64,000 nt of DNA, taken from the NCBI GenBank assembly GCA_031409875.1, contig JANNYB010000063.1:1-64000 (forward strand). Reading direction: 5' to 3'. Below the pieces are notes generated by a model. The model was not told where the DNA came from. It searched no databases and was given only the letters and a program-made list of their open reading frames with translations. The DNA comes from CALMEH01 sp031409875 (GTDB lineage: Bacteria > Acidobacteriota > Blastocatellia > Pyrinomonadales > Pyrinomonadaceae). Position numbers and translations under genes: made by a program. Positions 25,565-34,610 of this stretch are shown one piece after another; positions within the stretch are counted from its first letter, which is position 1, and each line of letters opens with the position of its first letter.

Positions 25565-27049
25565 TTATTTCGCCGCCGCTTTGTAGGCTTTGCGGTAATT
25601 GTCATAAGCCGATTTGAAATTTCCGGCGGCTTTGTCCGCGTTTGCCTGCGTCAAAAACGACTGCGCGTTACCGATGCTGCCGCCTGCCGCCAAAATATTT
25701 GCCAGCGTTTGAGTTACGATTTGCTGAACGAGATCGAGTTTGCCGCCGAAAGCCGTCGGTGTCATATACCACGCGACTTTTACGCCGTTGCTTTCCGTCG
25801 CTAAATCGGCTTCGATTTGCGAACGCAGAATCAAATCGCTTAATGCCATCGTGTTGGAATTACCGCTATTAATTAGTGTCGTCGTGTTGGCGTTGTCGTT
25901 ATTGATAATCATCGTCTTGTTCACGTTGTCATTATTGACGATGTTGGTCGTGTTGGTGTTGTCGTTGGCGATAATCGTATTTTTGGCGTTCGTCAAATTA
26001 TTATTGAGCGTCAGCGCGTTGGCGTTATCGTTGTTGACAATCATCGTTTTATTGCTGTTGTCGTTATTAACGATAGTGTTTGTAGAGTTTGTAATCGCCG
26101 TTGTAACTGCCGTCGAACTGGAGTTAGTCGTGTTATTGATCGAGGTTTGCGCGTTGGTAATCGTCGTCGTCAACATCGTTTTGTTCGAGTTGTCGTTGGT
26201 GATGATGTCGTTTTTCGAGTTGGTAACATTATTGTTGATGGAAGTCGTGCTGCTCGAAATATTGTTGAGAATCGTGTCTTTGTTCGTGTTGTCATTGTTG
26301 ACAATCATCGTTTTATTCGAGTTGTCGTTATTGATAATGTCCGTTTTCGCGCCGTCAACAATGGTTTGGACAGCCGTTGCGTCCAAACCGGTGCAGTCGT
26401 CTTTGATAGCTTTTAAGGTTTCCAGACTTATGACAATGGCATCAGTAATAACATACGCGGCAACGGCGGGAATATTGGCAATCGGCGGAACTGCGTCCGC
26501 TATCGCGTGAGCCGCAAGTGAAGCACTCTGAGCGGCGGCGATGTCGGTATTGCTCACGTCTGCGTTGATTCCGTCCGCACAATTATCAGGAGTAACGGCA
26601 TTAGAAGTATTACCGTCCGAATTTTTAACTTTTTGGCGATTCTGTTCAAGTCTTTCAACTATTGCGTCGAGCGTGCGCGGAGCTTCCCGCCAACTTGGTA
26701 ATTTGGCGTAGATTGCACGCATTTTTACTAAGGCTTCGCCCGAAATGTCGGCGAGATTGGCTTTGGCATTTCGCAAAGCGGCAATCGGGTCGAGACCGTC
26801 TTTGTCAAATTGCTTGCTGACCACCGGAAACTTCTCGAATTTTTGCAGGACGTTTTCCATCTCGGTCAGGTAATTAAACATTTCCGTGCGAAAGTCTTCT
26901 ATGTTGGCGTTCGGATTCATTACCGCTGCCAACCGTTCACGCTCCGCGGCGCGGTTATAATCCTGCGCCGACGCTTGGGAAACTAAACCGACCTGCAAAA
27001 CAAACAGCAGCCCGACTAAACCGATAAATAAACTTCGTAGATTTTTCAT
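25565..27049 (-). CDS. Secreted Asn-rich repeat protein
   Basis: 494 residues with signal peptide (FIGLVGLLFVLQVGLVSQASAQ). The N-terminal ~230 residues are helical. Residues ~235-390 are about a dozen degenerate 14-residue units of the type IVNNDNxNKTM, with one Ile/Val/Leu every seven positions. This is a heptad-like rod pattern such as seen in trimeric fibres. The C-terminal ~100 residues (ADKAAGNFKSAYDNYRKAYKAA) look like a small helical repeat. ATG with AAGGAG eight bases upstream. A fibre or spacer role at the surface is inference. The long antisense reading frame opposite the repeats is a composition artefact. Confidence 0.7.
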   Translation of the reverse strand: MKNLRSLFIGLVGLLFVLQVGLVSQASAQDYNRAAERERLAAVMNPNANIEDFRTEMFNYLTEMENVLQKFEKFPVVSKQFDKDGLDPIAALRNAKANLADISGEALVKMRAIYAKLPSWREAPRTLDAIVERLEQNRQKVKNSDGNTSNAVTPDNCADGINADVSNTDIAAAQSASLAAHAIADAVPPIANIPAVAAYVITDAIVISLETLKAIKDDCTGLDATAVQTIVDGAKTDIINNDNSNKTMIVNNDNTNKDTILNNISSSTTSINNNVTNSKNDIITNDNSNKTMLTTTITNAQTSINNTTNSSSTAVTTAITNSTNTIVNNDNSNKTMIVNNDNANALTLNNNLTNAKNTIIANDNTNTTNIVNNDNVNKTMIINNDNANTTTLINSGNSNTMALSDLILRSQIEADLATESNGVKVAWYMTPTAFGGKLDLVQQIVTQTLANILAAGGSIGNAQSFLTQANADKAAGNFKSAYDNYRKAYKAAAK

Positions 27050-27152
27050 AATATTCTCCTTATTGATTAAAGCTGAGAACAGCTTTGGTTAAACTCGCTG
27101 AAGCGATGCCGGTTTGTTGTGAACCGGCGTTGATTTAATTCTCCTTTGTTGT

Positions 27153-27497
27153 TTAATGTCCTTTCAAAAACGACCGCAGCATCAACAAATCGTCTTTCAA
27201 AATAAAACCGACTGCGCCCGCTTCTTTCGCCGTTTGGCGCAAATCATTTTCGTCGTAATTCGTCACGATTAAAATTTTAGCGTCGGGAAATTGTTCGATA
27301 ATATTTTGCGTGGCGGCAAGTCCGCCCACCTGTTTCATTTCCCAATCCATCAAAACCCAATCTGGCAGAAATTCGGCGTAGGCTGACAATGCTTCCGCGC
27401 CGTCTTCGCATTCGCGGATTTCGTCCGAAAGTTCGCGCAGATAATGTTTAATCATCCATCGCGCCTGTTCGTTGTCGTCCACAATCAAAACTTTCAT
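27153..27497 (-). CDS. Single-domain response regulator (CheY-like receiver)
   Basis: About 114 residues with the receiver signature: the acidic pair in KVLIVDDNEQ, the phospho-Asp in PDWVLMDWEM (~residue 53), a Thr-type switch in ILIVTNYDEND, and Lys in GFILKDD. There is no output domain, so it acts by protein contact. ATG 27497 with GGGAAA upstream is preferred; the frame is open to 27527. It precedes the Asn-rich protein by ~100 bases containing two small hairpins (GCCGG...CCGGC and AAAGCTG...CAGCTTT), which could attenuate read-through. Confidence 0.9.
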   Translation of the reverse strand: MKVLIVDDNEQARWMIKHYLRELSDEIRECEDGAEALSAYAEFLPDWVLMDWEMKQVGGLAATQNIIEQFPDAKILIVTNYDENDLRQTAKEAGAVGFILKDDLLMLRSFLKGH

Positions 27498-27608
27498 TGC
27501 CGTATTTCCCGTCAAACTGAAATTCATTTGAAAGCTATTTTGAACGATTTTTTATGGCTTGAAAATCCGTGTTGATACGCAATTCGGTCTAGGTGTGAAC
27601 ACCTAATT

Positions 27609-27715
27609 TGTCAGAACCGTCTGCGGTAGCGGATGGTTTGAGTTGATGATTGGAAATTGTGTTTAAAGTTTGAAATGGTGATTTTCAGCCGCCCGCTACC
27701 GCAGACAATTCTGAC
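27609..27715. repeat. PAL-A copy 3, intergenic
   Basis: TGTCAGAACCGTCTGCGGTA left end, TACCGCAGACAATTCTGAC right end. It begins about 80 bases from the receiver gene start and abuts the stop codon of the LuxR-type regulator (27716-27718). Confidence 0.88.
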
Positions 27716-28369
27716 TTAGATTTCCGATTTGTGGATTGCGGCAAACCTGACGAGTGCGAGCGAGCCGTGCAGATTGAGTTTGCGCGAAATATTGGCGCGG
27801 TGAGATTCGACCGTGCGATAGCTGACGAACAATTCTTCGCCGATTTCTTTTGAAGTTTTGTCTTCGGCGACGAGTTTCAAAATGCGCTTTTCGGTCGGCG
27901 TGAGCAGATGAAGTCCGGGTTTTTCATTTTCTAATTCTTCGGTGCGGCGGCGGCGATTTAATAAAAGCGCGGACAAAGCCGGACTCAGAAACGGACGATT
28001 TTTTACAACTGATTTGATTGCCGCGACAATATCGCTGACCGCGCTGTCTTTGAGAACGTAGCCTTTGACATTTAAATCCATCGCCGCTTGAAAAAGTTCT
28101 TCTTCGTGGTGCATTGTCAAAAACACGATTTCGATATTTATTTTTTTGCGCTGCAATTCGCGGACAACCTTAAAACCGTCCATTTTCGGCATATCAATAT
28201 CAAGCACGGCAACTTGCGGCTGATGATTTTCGATTAGTTCAAGCGCGGTTTGCCCATCACCGGCTTCGGCGACGATTGACATATTTTTATCCGCTTCGAT
28301 CATCCGCCGCAAACCTTGCCGCACAATCGGATGATCGTCTGCCATCACGATTTTTATTTGTGTTTCCAT
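27716..28369 (-). CDS. NarL/LuxR-family response regulator
   Basis: 217 residues. The receiver domain (~1-120) has the acidic pair ADDHPIVRQG, phospho-Asp in VAVLDIDMPKMDG (~55) and Lys in GYVLKDSA. The C-terminal LuxR helix-turn-helix (LTPTEKRILKLVAEDKTSKE...SYRTVESHRANISRKL) binds DNA. It starts inside the end of the histidine kinase gene (16-base overlap) and is the obvious cognate regulator of that kinase. Its stop codon directly abuts a palindromic element. Confidence 0.95.
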   Translation of the reverse strand: METQIKIVMADDHPIVRQGLRRMIEADKNMSIVAEAGDGQTALELIENHQPQVAVLDIDMPKMDGFKVVRELQRKKINIEIVFLTMHHEEELFQAAMDLNVKGYVLKDSAVSDIVAAIKSVVKNRPFLSPALSALLLNRRRRTEELENEKPGLHLLTPTEKRILKLVAEDKTSKEIGEELFVSYRTVESHRANISRKLNLHGSLALVRFAAIHKSEI

Positions 28370-31300
28370 AAATTTATCAATATCGTCGTGCCTTTTTCTA
28401 TTGCTGATTCAACTGAAATCGTGCCGCCCAGAATCCGCACTCGTTCGCTCATTCCAAAAAGCCCGAAACCGTCGCGCTGTTTTGTTTCGCCGGTCGTTTT
28501 TACATCGAAACCTTTGCCGTCGTCTTGAATTTTGATTGAAATGCCGCGTTCGTTTTTGCGAATCGAAACTTTTATTTCCGATGCTTCGGCGTGTTTCATA
28601 ATATTATTCAAACATTCCTGAATAATTCGATAAATGCTGATTTCGGCTTCCGTTTCAAAAATTCCGTCAACATCTTCGATTTCCGAAACAATTTTCAGCG
28701 CGGAAATGTCGGCAACTTTGTTGAGCAAAGAATTAACTGCTTTCGTGAAACCTAAACGGTCGAGCAAGTAAGGACGCAAATTATATGAAATCTCGCGGAC
28801 TTCGGCGATGGCGTGCGCCGACTGCTCCGAGATTTCCGTGAGATATTCTTTTGCCGCCGGCAAATCTTCGATTGATTGCGAACCGAAAACCGCGCTGTTT
28901 TTTATCATCGCCAAACTCTGCCCTAAACTGTCGTGCAGTTCGGCGGCAATTCTCCGCCGTTCCGATTCGTGCGCGTTAATCAGGCGGCGCGAAAATTCTT
29001 CCTGCGCGAATTGTCGGCGGCGAATTTCGTTCAAACGACTTTGATAAAGCCAAAATGCGAGCAATCCAATCGCCAAACTGCATAAAACCAAAAACCACCA
29101 CGTTTGATAAAACGCCGGTTTGACGACGATTGTAATTGCCGCGCCCTGTTCGTTCCAGACGTTATCGCTGTTGGCGGCAACGACGCGAAAAGTATAATTT
29201 CCCGGCGGCAGATACGGAAAATAAGCCTCACGCCGCGTTCCTGCTTCCGTCCAATCTTCGCTCAAACCTTCGAGCCGATAGCGAAAACGAACTTGCTCCG
29301 GCTTGATAAAACTCAATCCCGTGTAAGCGATTTCCAAGTTTCGCTGATTCGGCGCGAGTTCAATGTCAGAACCGCCTGCGGTAGCGGGCGGTTGAAGATT
29401 GCCCGTTTCAACGCCGCTTTTGGATGATGACGTTAAACCATTCGCTACCGCAAACGGTTCTGACAAAACGCCGTCAATTTTCACCGATTCGATAACCACC
29501 GGCGGCGCAAGCGGATTTGACGGCACGGCTTCCGGGTTGATAATCGCTACACCGTCTTGCGTCGGAAACCAAAGCCGCCCGTCGCGCATTTTAATTCCTG
29601 CCGGAGAACGTCCGCCGTTGCATTCGATATTCAACATTCCATCGGATTTGCCGAACACGGTCGAAACAATCGCCGAAATCTTACCGTCCGCAAAATCTTT
29701 CAATGCCGCGCGGCTGACGCGATAAATTCCCTGATTCGACGACATCCAAAAATTTCCGCGCTCATCGGGCAAAATCTGAAATACGCCGTCGCTGAACAAA
29801 CCGTTTTTAGTCGAAAAGTTTGTAAATTTTCCGTCTTTCAAACGTGAAAGACCGCTATCGTAAGTCCCAATCCAGAGCGTTCCATCCGCGTCTTCGTAAA
29901 TCGTCCGCACATTATTTCCCGCGAGTCCGTCCTGCTCTGTCAGAACCGTCTGCGGTAGCGGGCGGTTGAAATTTGGCGATGCGACATCTAAATTTGCATT
30001 TCGAGTCGGTCGAGTTAAACCGTCCGCTACCGCAGACGGTTCTGACAAGAAACGCGCCAAACCGCCGGAACAACCAAACCACAGCGAGCCGTCCCGCGCT
30101 TCGTGGATAACTTTGACATCATCGCCGGGCAAACCGTCGGCGGTCGTCAAAACTTTCGCCGTGCCGTTTGAGTATCGAATCAAACCTTTGCGCGTCGCAA
30201 ACCACATCGCGCCCGCGCGGTCTTGGTGAATGTCCCAAAACTCAATATCGCCGATTTTGATGCCGAGTTTTTCGGTAATATCCGTGAACTTTCCGTTTTC
30301 CAAAATCTCGATACCGCCGATGCTGCCAATCCATAAACGCCCGTCGCCGTCTAAAAAAAGCGACTGCACGACATCATAAAGCAACCCGTCGCGTTTGGCG
30401 TAATTCTTGATTTTCCCGTCTTTGTAATAAGACAAACCGCTAAACGAACCAATCCAAACGCCGCCCGCGTGGTCTTCCAAAATCGGATAAACATTTTTTC
30501 CCGCCAAACCTTCGGCAGTTGATACGGAAGCGACGACGCGCGGCGTAATGCGGTTGATGCCGCGCTCGTTCGTTCCCGCCCAAAGTGTTCCTTCACGGTC
30601 AACCAATAAAGTCCTTATGTAATTGCTCGAAAGTCCTTCGCCCGTGCCGAAACAGGCAAAACGGTTTTCGCCAAAACGACACAAGCCGTCTTTTTCCGTG
30701 CCGAGCCAAATCGCGCCCGCACGGTCTTTGACCAAACTAAGCACACGGCTGCGCGGCATTCCGTCTTTCGCGGAAACGGTTGTCATTGCGCCGTCCTTTA
30801 ATTTAAATAACGCGCCCGCCGCCGCCAGCCACAACGCGCCGTCGCCGTCTTCGAGCAGCGGCACAAAAGCAAAATAATTAAACGTCTGATCGGGAGAAAT
30901 TTGTTCGGCGGCAAACGGCAAATCATAGTGCGCCTCGCGCCCGTCTTTACTGACCGAGCGCAAACCGTTCTTATCCATTTCCCAGTGAACGCCGGAAGGC
31001 GAAACGTAAATTTTATAATTTCTAAAATCGTCTTGATTTTCAACCGAAAAATTCCCGTCGCGCAAACGCGCCAAACTGCCTTCAGTAAAAATTAAAAGGC
31101 TGTTATCCAAATCTCTCTGAACTTGAGTAATCTGATTTGACGGCAAACCGTCTGCGGTCGTAAAAGCGCGAAACCGCCCGTTGCGGTAACGAATCAACCC
31201 GCTTTCTTCCGTGCCGAGCCAAAGTGTGCCGTCTGCGTCGGCAAACATATTTATAAAGCGATTGGTCGTTAAATTTTCGGAATTGCTTTTATTAAAAACC

Positions 31301-31524
31301 GTAAAGCGCACGCCGTCAAACCTTACAAGTCCGTCAAGCGTGGTCATCCACAAATAACCGTCGGGCGTGTTTGCTATGGCATAAACCGAATTCTGCGGCA
31401 AGCCGTTATCGGCAGTCCACGAGTCAAAACGATACTGTGCTTGTCCGTGCGTAACTTGCAGAATAACGAGTATTAACAAAATTGACGGCAGTTTGAGTTT
31501 TCGTTTGGACAAAATTGAACGCAT
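28354..31524 (-). CDS. Propeller-sensor histidine kinase with two in-frame palindromic inserts
   Basis: 1056 residues. A signal/TM segment (LPSILLILVILQVTHG) is followed by Reg_prop-type beta-propeller repeats (GLPQNSVYAIANTPDGYLWM and many similar), a Y_Y_Y domain (YRLEGLSEDWTEAG...LPPGNYTFRV), one TM helix (WWFLVLCSLAIGLLAFWLY, ~810), a HisKA_3 box with catalytic His (RRRIAAELHDSLGQSL, ~860) and HATPase_c with DDGKGFD and GFGLFGMSERV. The kinase senses something periplasmic and phosphorylates the overlapping LuxR regulator. Residues ~493-529 and ~687-720 are translated from PAL-A copies that begin LSEPSAVADGL and LSEPFAVANGL. Confidence 0.95.
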   Translation of the reverse strand: MRSILSKRKLKLPSILLILVILQVTHGQAQYRFDSWTADNGLPQNSVYAIANTPDGYLWMTTLDGLVRFDGVRFTVFNKSNSENLTTNRFINMFADADGTLWLGTEESGLIRYRNGRFRAFTTADGLPSNQITQVQRDLDNSLLIFTEGSLARLRDGNFSVENQDDFRNYKIYVSPSGVHWEMDKNGLRSVSKDGREAHYDLPFAAEQISPDQTFNYFAFVPLLEDGDGALWLAAAGALFKLKDGAMTTVSAKDGMPRSRVLSLVKDRAGAIWLGTEKDGLCRFGENRFACFGTGEGLSSNYIRTLLVDREGTLWAGTNERGINRITPRVVASVSTAEGLAGKNVYPILEDHAGGVWIGSFSGLSYYKDGKIKNYAKRDGLLYDVVQSLFLDGDGRLWIGSIGGIEILENGKFTDITEKLGIKIGDIEFWDIHQDRAGAMWFATRKGLIRYSNGTAKVLTTADGLPGDDVKVIHEARDGSLWFGCSGGLARFLSEPSAVADGLTRPTRNANLDVASPNFNRPLPQTVLTEQDGLAGNNVRTIYEDADGTLWIGTYDSGLSRLKDGKFTNFSTKNGLFSDGVFQILPDERGNFWMSSNQGIYRVSRAALKDFADGKISAIVSTVFGKSDGMLNIECNGGRSPAGIKMRDGRLWFPTQDGVAIINPEAVPSNPLAPPVVIESVKIDGVLSEPFAVANGLTSSSKSGVETGNLQPPATAGGSDIELAPNQRNLEIAYTGLSFIKPEQVRFRYRLEGLSEDWTEAGTRREAYFPYLPPGNYTFRVVAANSDNVWNEQGAAITIVVKPAFYQTWWFLVLCSLAIGLLAFWLYQSRLNEIRRRQFAQEEFSRRLINAHESERRRIAAELHDSLGQSLAMIKNSAVFGSQSIEDLPAAKEYLTEISEQSAHAIAEVREISYNLRPYLLDRLGFTKAVNSLLNKVADISALKIVSEIEDVDGIFETEAEISIYRIIQECLNNIMKHAEASEIKVSIRKNERGISIKIQDDGKGFDVKTTGETKQRDGFGLFGMSERVRILGGTISVESAIEKGTTILINLWKHK
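29364..29465. repeat. PAL-A copy 4, in frame inside the histidine kinase
   Basis: 102 bp (34 codons) between TGTCAGAACC and GGTTCTGACA ends. Translated on the minus strand as LSEPFAVANGL...LQPPATAGGSD, lying between the propeller and the Y_Y_Y domain. Confidence 0.9.
29938..30046. repeat. PAL-A copy 5, in frame inside the histidine kinase
   Basis: 109 bp between TGTCAGAACC and GGTTCTGACA ends. Translated on the minus strand as LSEPSAVADGL...NRPLPQTVL; the second arm is read in a different frame from copies 2 and 4 because the spacer length differs. It is located in a loop between propeller blades. Confidence 0.9.
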
Positions 31525-31658
31525 ATCAGGTTTTATTTTAATGCTTTAATTTTGGGTAATGTGAAACAAATCTATAACAGAATCAACCATTTAGCAAGTT
31601 AATTTGAAAGTGCGAAAAACTCTTTTCAAAAAAAAGATAATTATTTTGAAAAAATCTC

Positions 31659-31687
31659 TTGTAATTGTTTAAGAAATAATGTATAAA
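31659..31687 (+). promoter_or_regulatory. Candidate sigma70-type promoter
   Basis: TTGTAA (31659-31664), a 17-base spacer and TATAAA (31682-31687), about 45 bases before the start codon of the secreted protein at 31735. Good spacing and a consensus-like -10. The kinase is transcribed divergently from the other side of this ~210-base gap. Confidence 0.5.
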
Positions 31688-31734
31688 TCATAGCGGACAA
31701 ACTATTTCCAGTTTTTTGATATTTAGGAGGACCA

Positions 31735-32802
31735 ATGAAGCTAACCAGAAATCTTTTAGCTCTTTTCGTAAATCTTTCCCTTGTTTCCGCAACTTTCCTG
31801 AGTTTCGCAATCCAAAGCGCACACTCCCAAGACACAAAAATCGCATTACAACGCGGCTACCGAACCGGCTATTCTGACGGTTATATGTCGGGTTATCGTG
31901 ATTCGTTGGATAATCAAGCGAAAAACTTTTCGAAACACAGCGAATATACCAAAGCCGACCGTGCTTTTAACAAAGACTACGGCAATTTGGAAGATTACCG
32001 CGACGGATACCAGCAAGGTTTTGAAACGGGTTACACCACCGGATTCGACAAAAAAGCGTTTGACGCAACGATTCCGAGCGATTTGAAAAAACGCGGCGCG
32101 GTTGCCACGACAACGAACAACCAAACCGATACAAATTCAACGAATTCAACACCAACAAAGGAAACTTCGACAACCGAAAACAATAATCAAGTTTCCGAAA
32201 ACAATAACAATCAAATAAATACGACGACGGAAAACACGAGTTATCTTTCAAACAACGACGCGATAATTCTGATTCCGACGAACACGGATTTTACCATCGA
32301 ACTGCTTGATGAAATTACGACCGAACGTAGCAAAGTCGGCGATAAATTTACGGCACGAATTATTTCGCCCGTCGAATTAACGGGCGCGATTGTCGAAGGA
32401 AAAATCGCAAAAATCCAAAAACCCGGCAGAATAAAACGCCGCGCCGAAGTCGTTCTGACATTTGACAGAATCATTTTGGCGGAAAATCGTTGGAGCAATT
32501 TCAACGCGATTTTGACCGAAATTTTGCCTTCAAAAGGCGACAACGTAAAAAATGTTGACACCGAAGGCACGGTCAAAGGTAAAAGTTCGTTGAAGTCCGA
32601 CGCAGTTAAAGTCGGCGCATCAACGGGAACAGGCTTGGTTGTCGGCGCAGTCGTCGGCGGTCCGGTTGGCGCAGCAGTCGGCGCAGGTGTCGGCGCAGCT
32701 TTCGGTGTCGGCGCAGTCGTCGTCGAACGCGGCAAACACATCCGGCTCAACAAAAACCAACAATTAAAAATCAAAACTGTTTATGAAACACAGATTAGAT
32801 AG
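31735..32802 (+). CDS. Secreted protein with Gly-Tyr repeats and a glycine zipper
   Basis: 355 residues. Signal peptide (LLALFVNLSLVSATFLSFAIQSAHSQ) followed by repeated GYxxGYxxGY motifs (RGYRTGYSDGYMSGYRD). Then comes a Thr/Asn-rich linker (~130-175), a beta domain with the pattern 'TDFTIELLDEITTERSKVGDKFTARI...VEGKI' (~185-260), and a glycine-zipper stretch GAVVGGPVGAAVGAGVGAAF (~300). Glycine zippers often insert into membranes. The start is supported by TTAGGAGG about eight bases upstream. Its TAG stop shares its last base with a PAL-C element. Function unknown; an envelope role is inference. Confidence 0.8.
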   Translation: MKLTRNLLALFVNLSLVSATFLSFAIQSAHSQDTKIALQRGYRTGYSDGYMSGYRDSLDNQAKNFSKHSEYTKADRAFNKDYGNLEDYRDGYQQGFETGYTTGFDKKAFDATIPSDLKKRGAVATTTNNQTDTNSTNSTPTKETSTTENNNQVSENNNNQINTTTENTSYLSNNDAIILIPTNTDFTIELLDEITTERSKVGDKFTARIISPVELTGAIVEGKIAKIQKPGRIKRRAEVVLTFDRIILAENRWSNFNAILTEILPSKGDNVKNVDTEGTVKGKSSLKSDAVKVGASTGTGLVVGAVVGGPVGAAVGAGVGAAFGVGAVVVERGKHIRLNKNQQLKIKTVYETQIR

Positions 32803-32879
32803 TTCAGAGTATCGCCTTCAGGCGATTGGTCTGCCGCGCTTCGCTGGCGGACTTCACGCATAAATGCGTAACTCTGAAC
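32802..32879. repeat. PAL-C copy 2
   Basis: GTTCAGAGT / ACTCTGAAC ends with core GCCGCGCTTCGCTGGCGG. The first base is the G of the preceding gene's TAG stop. Confidence 0.85.
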
Positions 32880-32925
32880 ATTGATTTTCCTTGGCGCGAG
32901 AAACCGAGCAATCTGCGCCGCTTTA

Positions 32926-32990
32926 TCCGCGAAATCCGCCACAAGCCTTTTCATTCTCCTTTGGCTTCAGACGGTTTCGCGGATTTTTTT
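32926..32990 (+). terminator. Large rho-independent-like terminator
   Basis: Imperfect stem TCCGCGAAATCCGCCACAAG / GGCTTCAGACGGTTTCGCGG followed by seven T residues on the plus strand. It lies downstream of the glycine-zipper protein gene and convergent to the membrane-protein gene at 33025. Confidence 0.65.
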
Positions 32991-33024
32991 ATTTACAATT
33001 TTTCAAAATTCCATGAGATATTGA

Positions 33025-33414
33025 CTACCGCAATTTATCTAAAAATTTGTTAATTTTCTCTTTTCTTAATCCAATGAATCGAAGTAAAATTGCAACAAAG
33101 AAATACCCGACAATGTGAAATGGAATCCAAATATAAATCATTCGTTCATCAAACAGAATTCCTTCACCTTTTGTAATGGTTTTATCTCCTTGAGTAATTA
33201 TTAGGACAAAAAATATTCCATCGAACAGCAAAAATATTATGCTCGAACGGAAAAAATATTTCGCCCAATTCTCTTCCATTATTTTTTTCGATTTATCTTT
33301 TCCAAACTTGTAGTAGAAAAAAGCAGTTAGGCAAATCAAAATCATTAAGATAACCGTTGCCAAAAATATAAGCACGCCAAGTAACCCGTGTAATTCCAAA
33401 TTCACAACACCCAT
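33025..33414 (-). CDS. Small integral membrane protein of unknown family
   Basis: 129 residues with three clear hydrophobic segments (LGVLIFLATVILMILICLTAFF, SSIIFLLFDGIFFVLII, IYIWIPFHIVGYFFVAILL) and a basic tail (RKEKINKFLDKL). I do not recognise it. It starts 6 bases after the dapA stop, so it is probably cotranscribed with dapA. Base composition is more A/T-rich than dapA. Confidence 0.65.
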   Translation of the reverse strand: MGVVNLELHGLLGVLIFLATVILMILICLTAFFYYKFGKDKSKKIMEENWAKYFFRSSIIFLLFDGIFFVLIITQGDKTITKGEGILFDERMIYIWIPFHIVGYFFVAILLRFIGLRKEKINKFLDKLR

Positions 33415-33420
33415 AATTAC

Positions 33421-34314
33421 CTATAAATCAGCTAAAATTTCGCGCAACTTCTTTTTTGCCGCGTCGGTTGCGGGAACGAGCGGCAAGCGTAAATTTTCTT
33501 CCAACAAACCCAATTCCTTCATCACGAATTTGCACGGCGCGGGCGAGGCTTCGATAAAATTTGCTTCCATTAACGGCAAGATTTTGTAATGAATTTTTCG
33601 CGCCGCAGTCCACGCGCCATCCAAGGCTTTTTCGACCATTTTTGAAGTTAAATCGGGAAATTCATTCGCGCAAACCGAAACTAATCCGTCTGCGCCAATT
33701 GCGATTAAAGGCAAAGTCGTGGCATCATCACCGGAAAAAACTTTGAAATTTTTTGGGCGTTTATCGCAAATCTGCATAATTTGTGAAAAATTGCCCGACG
33801 CTTCTTTTGTCGCAACAATATTTTCGTAAGTTTCAGCTAATTTCAGAGTCGTTTCCGCCGAGATATTTGAAGCCGTGCGCGAAGGCACATTGTAGAGCAT
33901 TATCGGAAACTTTTTGACCGATTTCGCAATCTCGCCGAAGTGCGCGAGCATTCCGTCTTGCGTCGGACGATTGTAATAAGGCGCAACAATCAACGCGCCG
34001 TCTGCGCCTAGTTCTCTAACTTTTCGCGTAAAATCAATCGTCGCCGCCGTGTTGTTGCTGCCTGTTCCGGCGATGACTTTGGCTTTAAGTTTATGCGCGA
34101 CTTCGACCGTCATTTTGATAACGTGCAGTTTTTCCGCTTCCGACATCGTCGCCGATTCGCCCGTTGTGCCGCACGGAATCACGATTTTCACGCCATTATT
34201 AATTTGCCGTTCAACTAAACTGCGAAAACATTTATCATCAACCGAACCGTCCTTGTGAAACGGCGTAACCAGCGCAACCGCACAGCCGCGCATCCAATCA
34301 ATTTTCATCGTCAT
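33421..34314 (-). CDS. dapA: 4-hydroxy-tetrahydrodipicolinate synthase
   Basis: Condenses pyruvate with aspartate semialdehyde in diaminopimelate/lysine synthesis. TIM-barrel class I aldolase of ~297 residues. Motifs: GCAVALVTPFHKDGSVD, PCGTTGESATMSEAEK (substrate loop), YYNRPTQDG, YNVPSRTA (catalytic Tyr) and IVATKEASGN (Schiff-base Lys). ATG 34314 (MTMKIDW) has GGGA about seven bases upstream; the frame also offers an ATG two codons later and an upstream TTG. The next gene follows after 6 bases. Confidence 0.96.
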   Translation of the reverse strand: MTMKIDWMRGCAVALVTPFHKDGSVDDKCFRSLVERQINNGVKIVIPCGTTGESATMSEAEKLHVIKMTVEVAHKLKAKVIAGTGSNNTAATIDFTRKVRELGADGALIVAPYYNRPTQDGMLAHFGEIAKSVKKFPIMLYNVPSRTASNISAETTLKLAETYENIVATKEASGNFSQIMQICDKRPKNFKVFSGDDATTLPLIAIGADGLVSVCANEFPDLTSKMVEKALDGAWTAARKIHYKILPLMEANFIEASPAPCKFVMKELGLLEENLRLPLVPATDAAKKKLREILADL

Positions 34315-34332
34315 AAATTTTCCCAAAGAATT

Positions 34333-34541
34333 TGTTCACAGATGAATACAGATTTATTTTTAATTTTAAGCAGGTGAGCAAAAATTCTGCTGGATTTTGT
34401 TTCGCGTTCGGAGTTCCAACTTTAGTTGGTTTGCGCCGCGCTTCGCTGGCGCAAGAGCCAGCTAAAGCTGGAACTCCAAACTTTTCACAATGCCTCATTA
34501 CTTTTTACTCACCTGCTTATCTGTGTTCATCTGTGGATAAT
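34333..34541. repeat. 'cacagatgaa' hairpin split by a PAL-C copy
   Basis: Outer arms TTCACAGATGAATACAGAT / ATCTGTGTTCATCTGTGG, then AAGCAGGTGAG / CTCACCTGCTT, enclose PAL-C copy 3 at 34406-34481 (GTTCGGAGTTCCAAC ... GCGCCGCGCTTCGCTGGCGC ... GGAACTCCAAAC). It looks like one palindrome inserted in the loop of another. It fills the gap between dapA and the M23 peptidase and must contain both their promoters. Confidence 0.85.
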
Positions 34542-34610
34542 ATGTCTTTTTCTTCTTAGAAAGTATATTCTTATCATCAGCAAAGTTACAAAAACGCATT
34601 ATCAGAATTT

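Noticed and set aside
25740..26510. 256-codon plus-strand ORF rich in Leu/Val
   Set aside because: It is the complement of Asn-rich repeat codons of the secreted protein; composition artefact.
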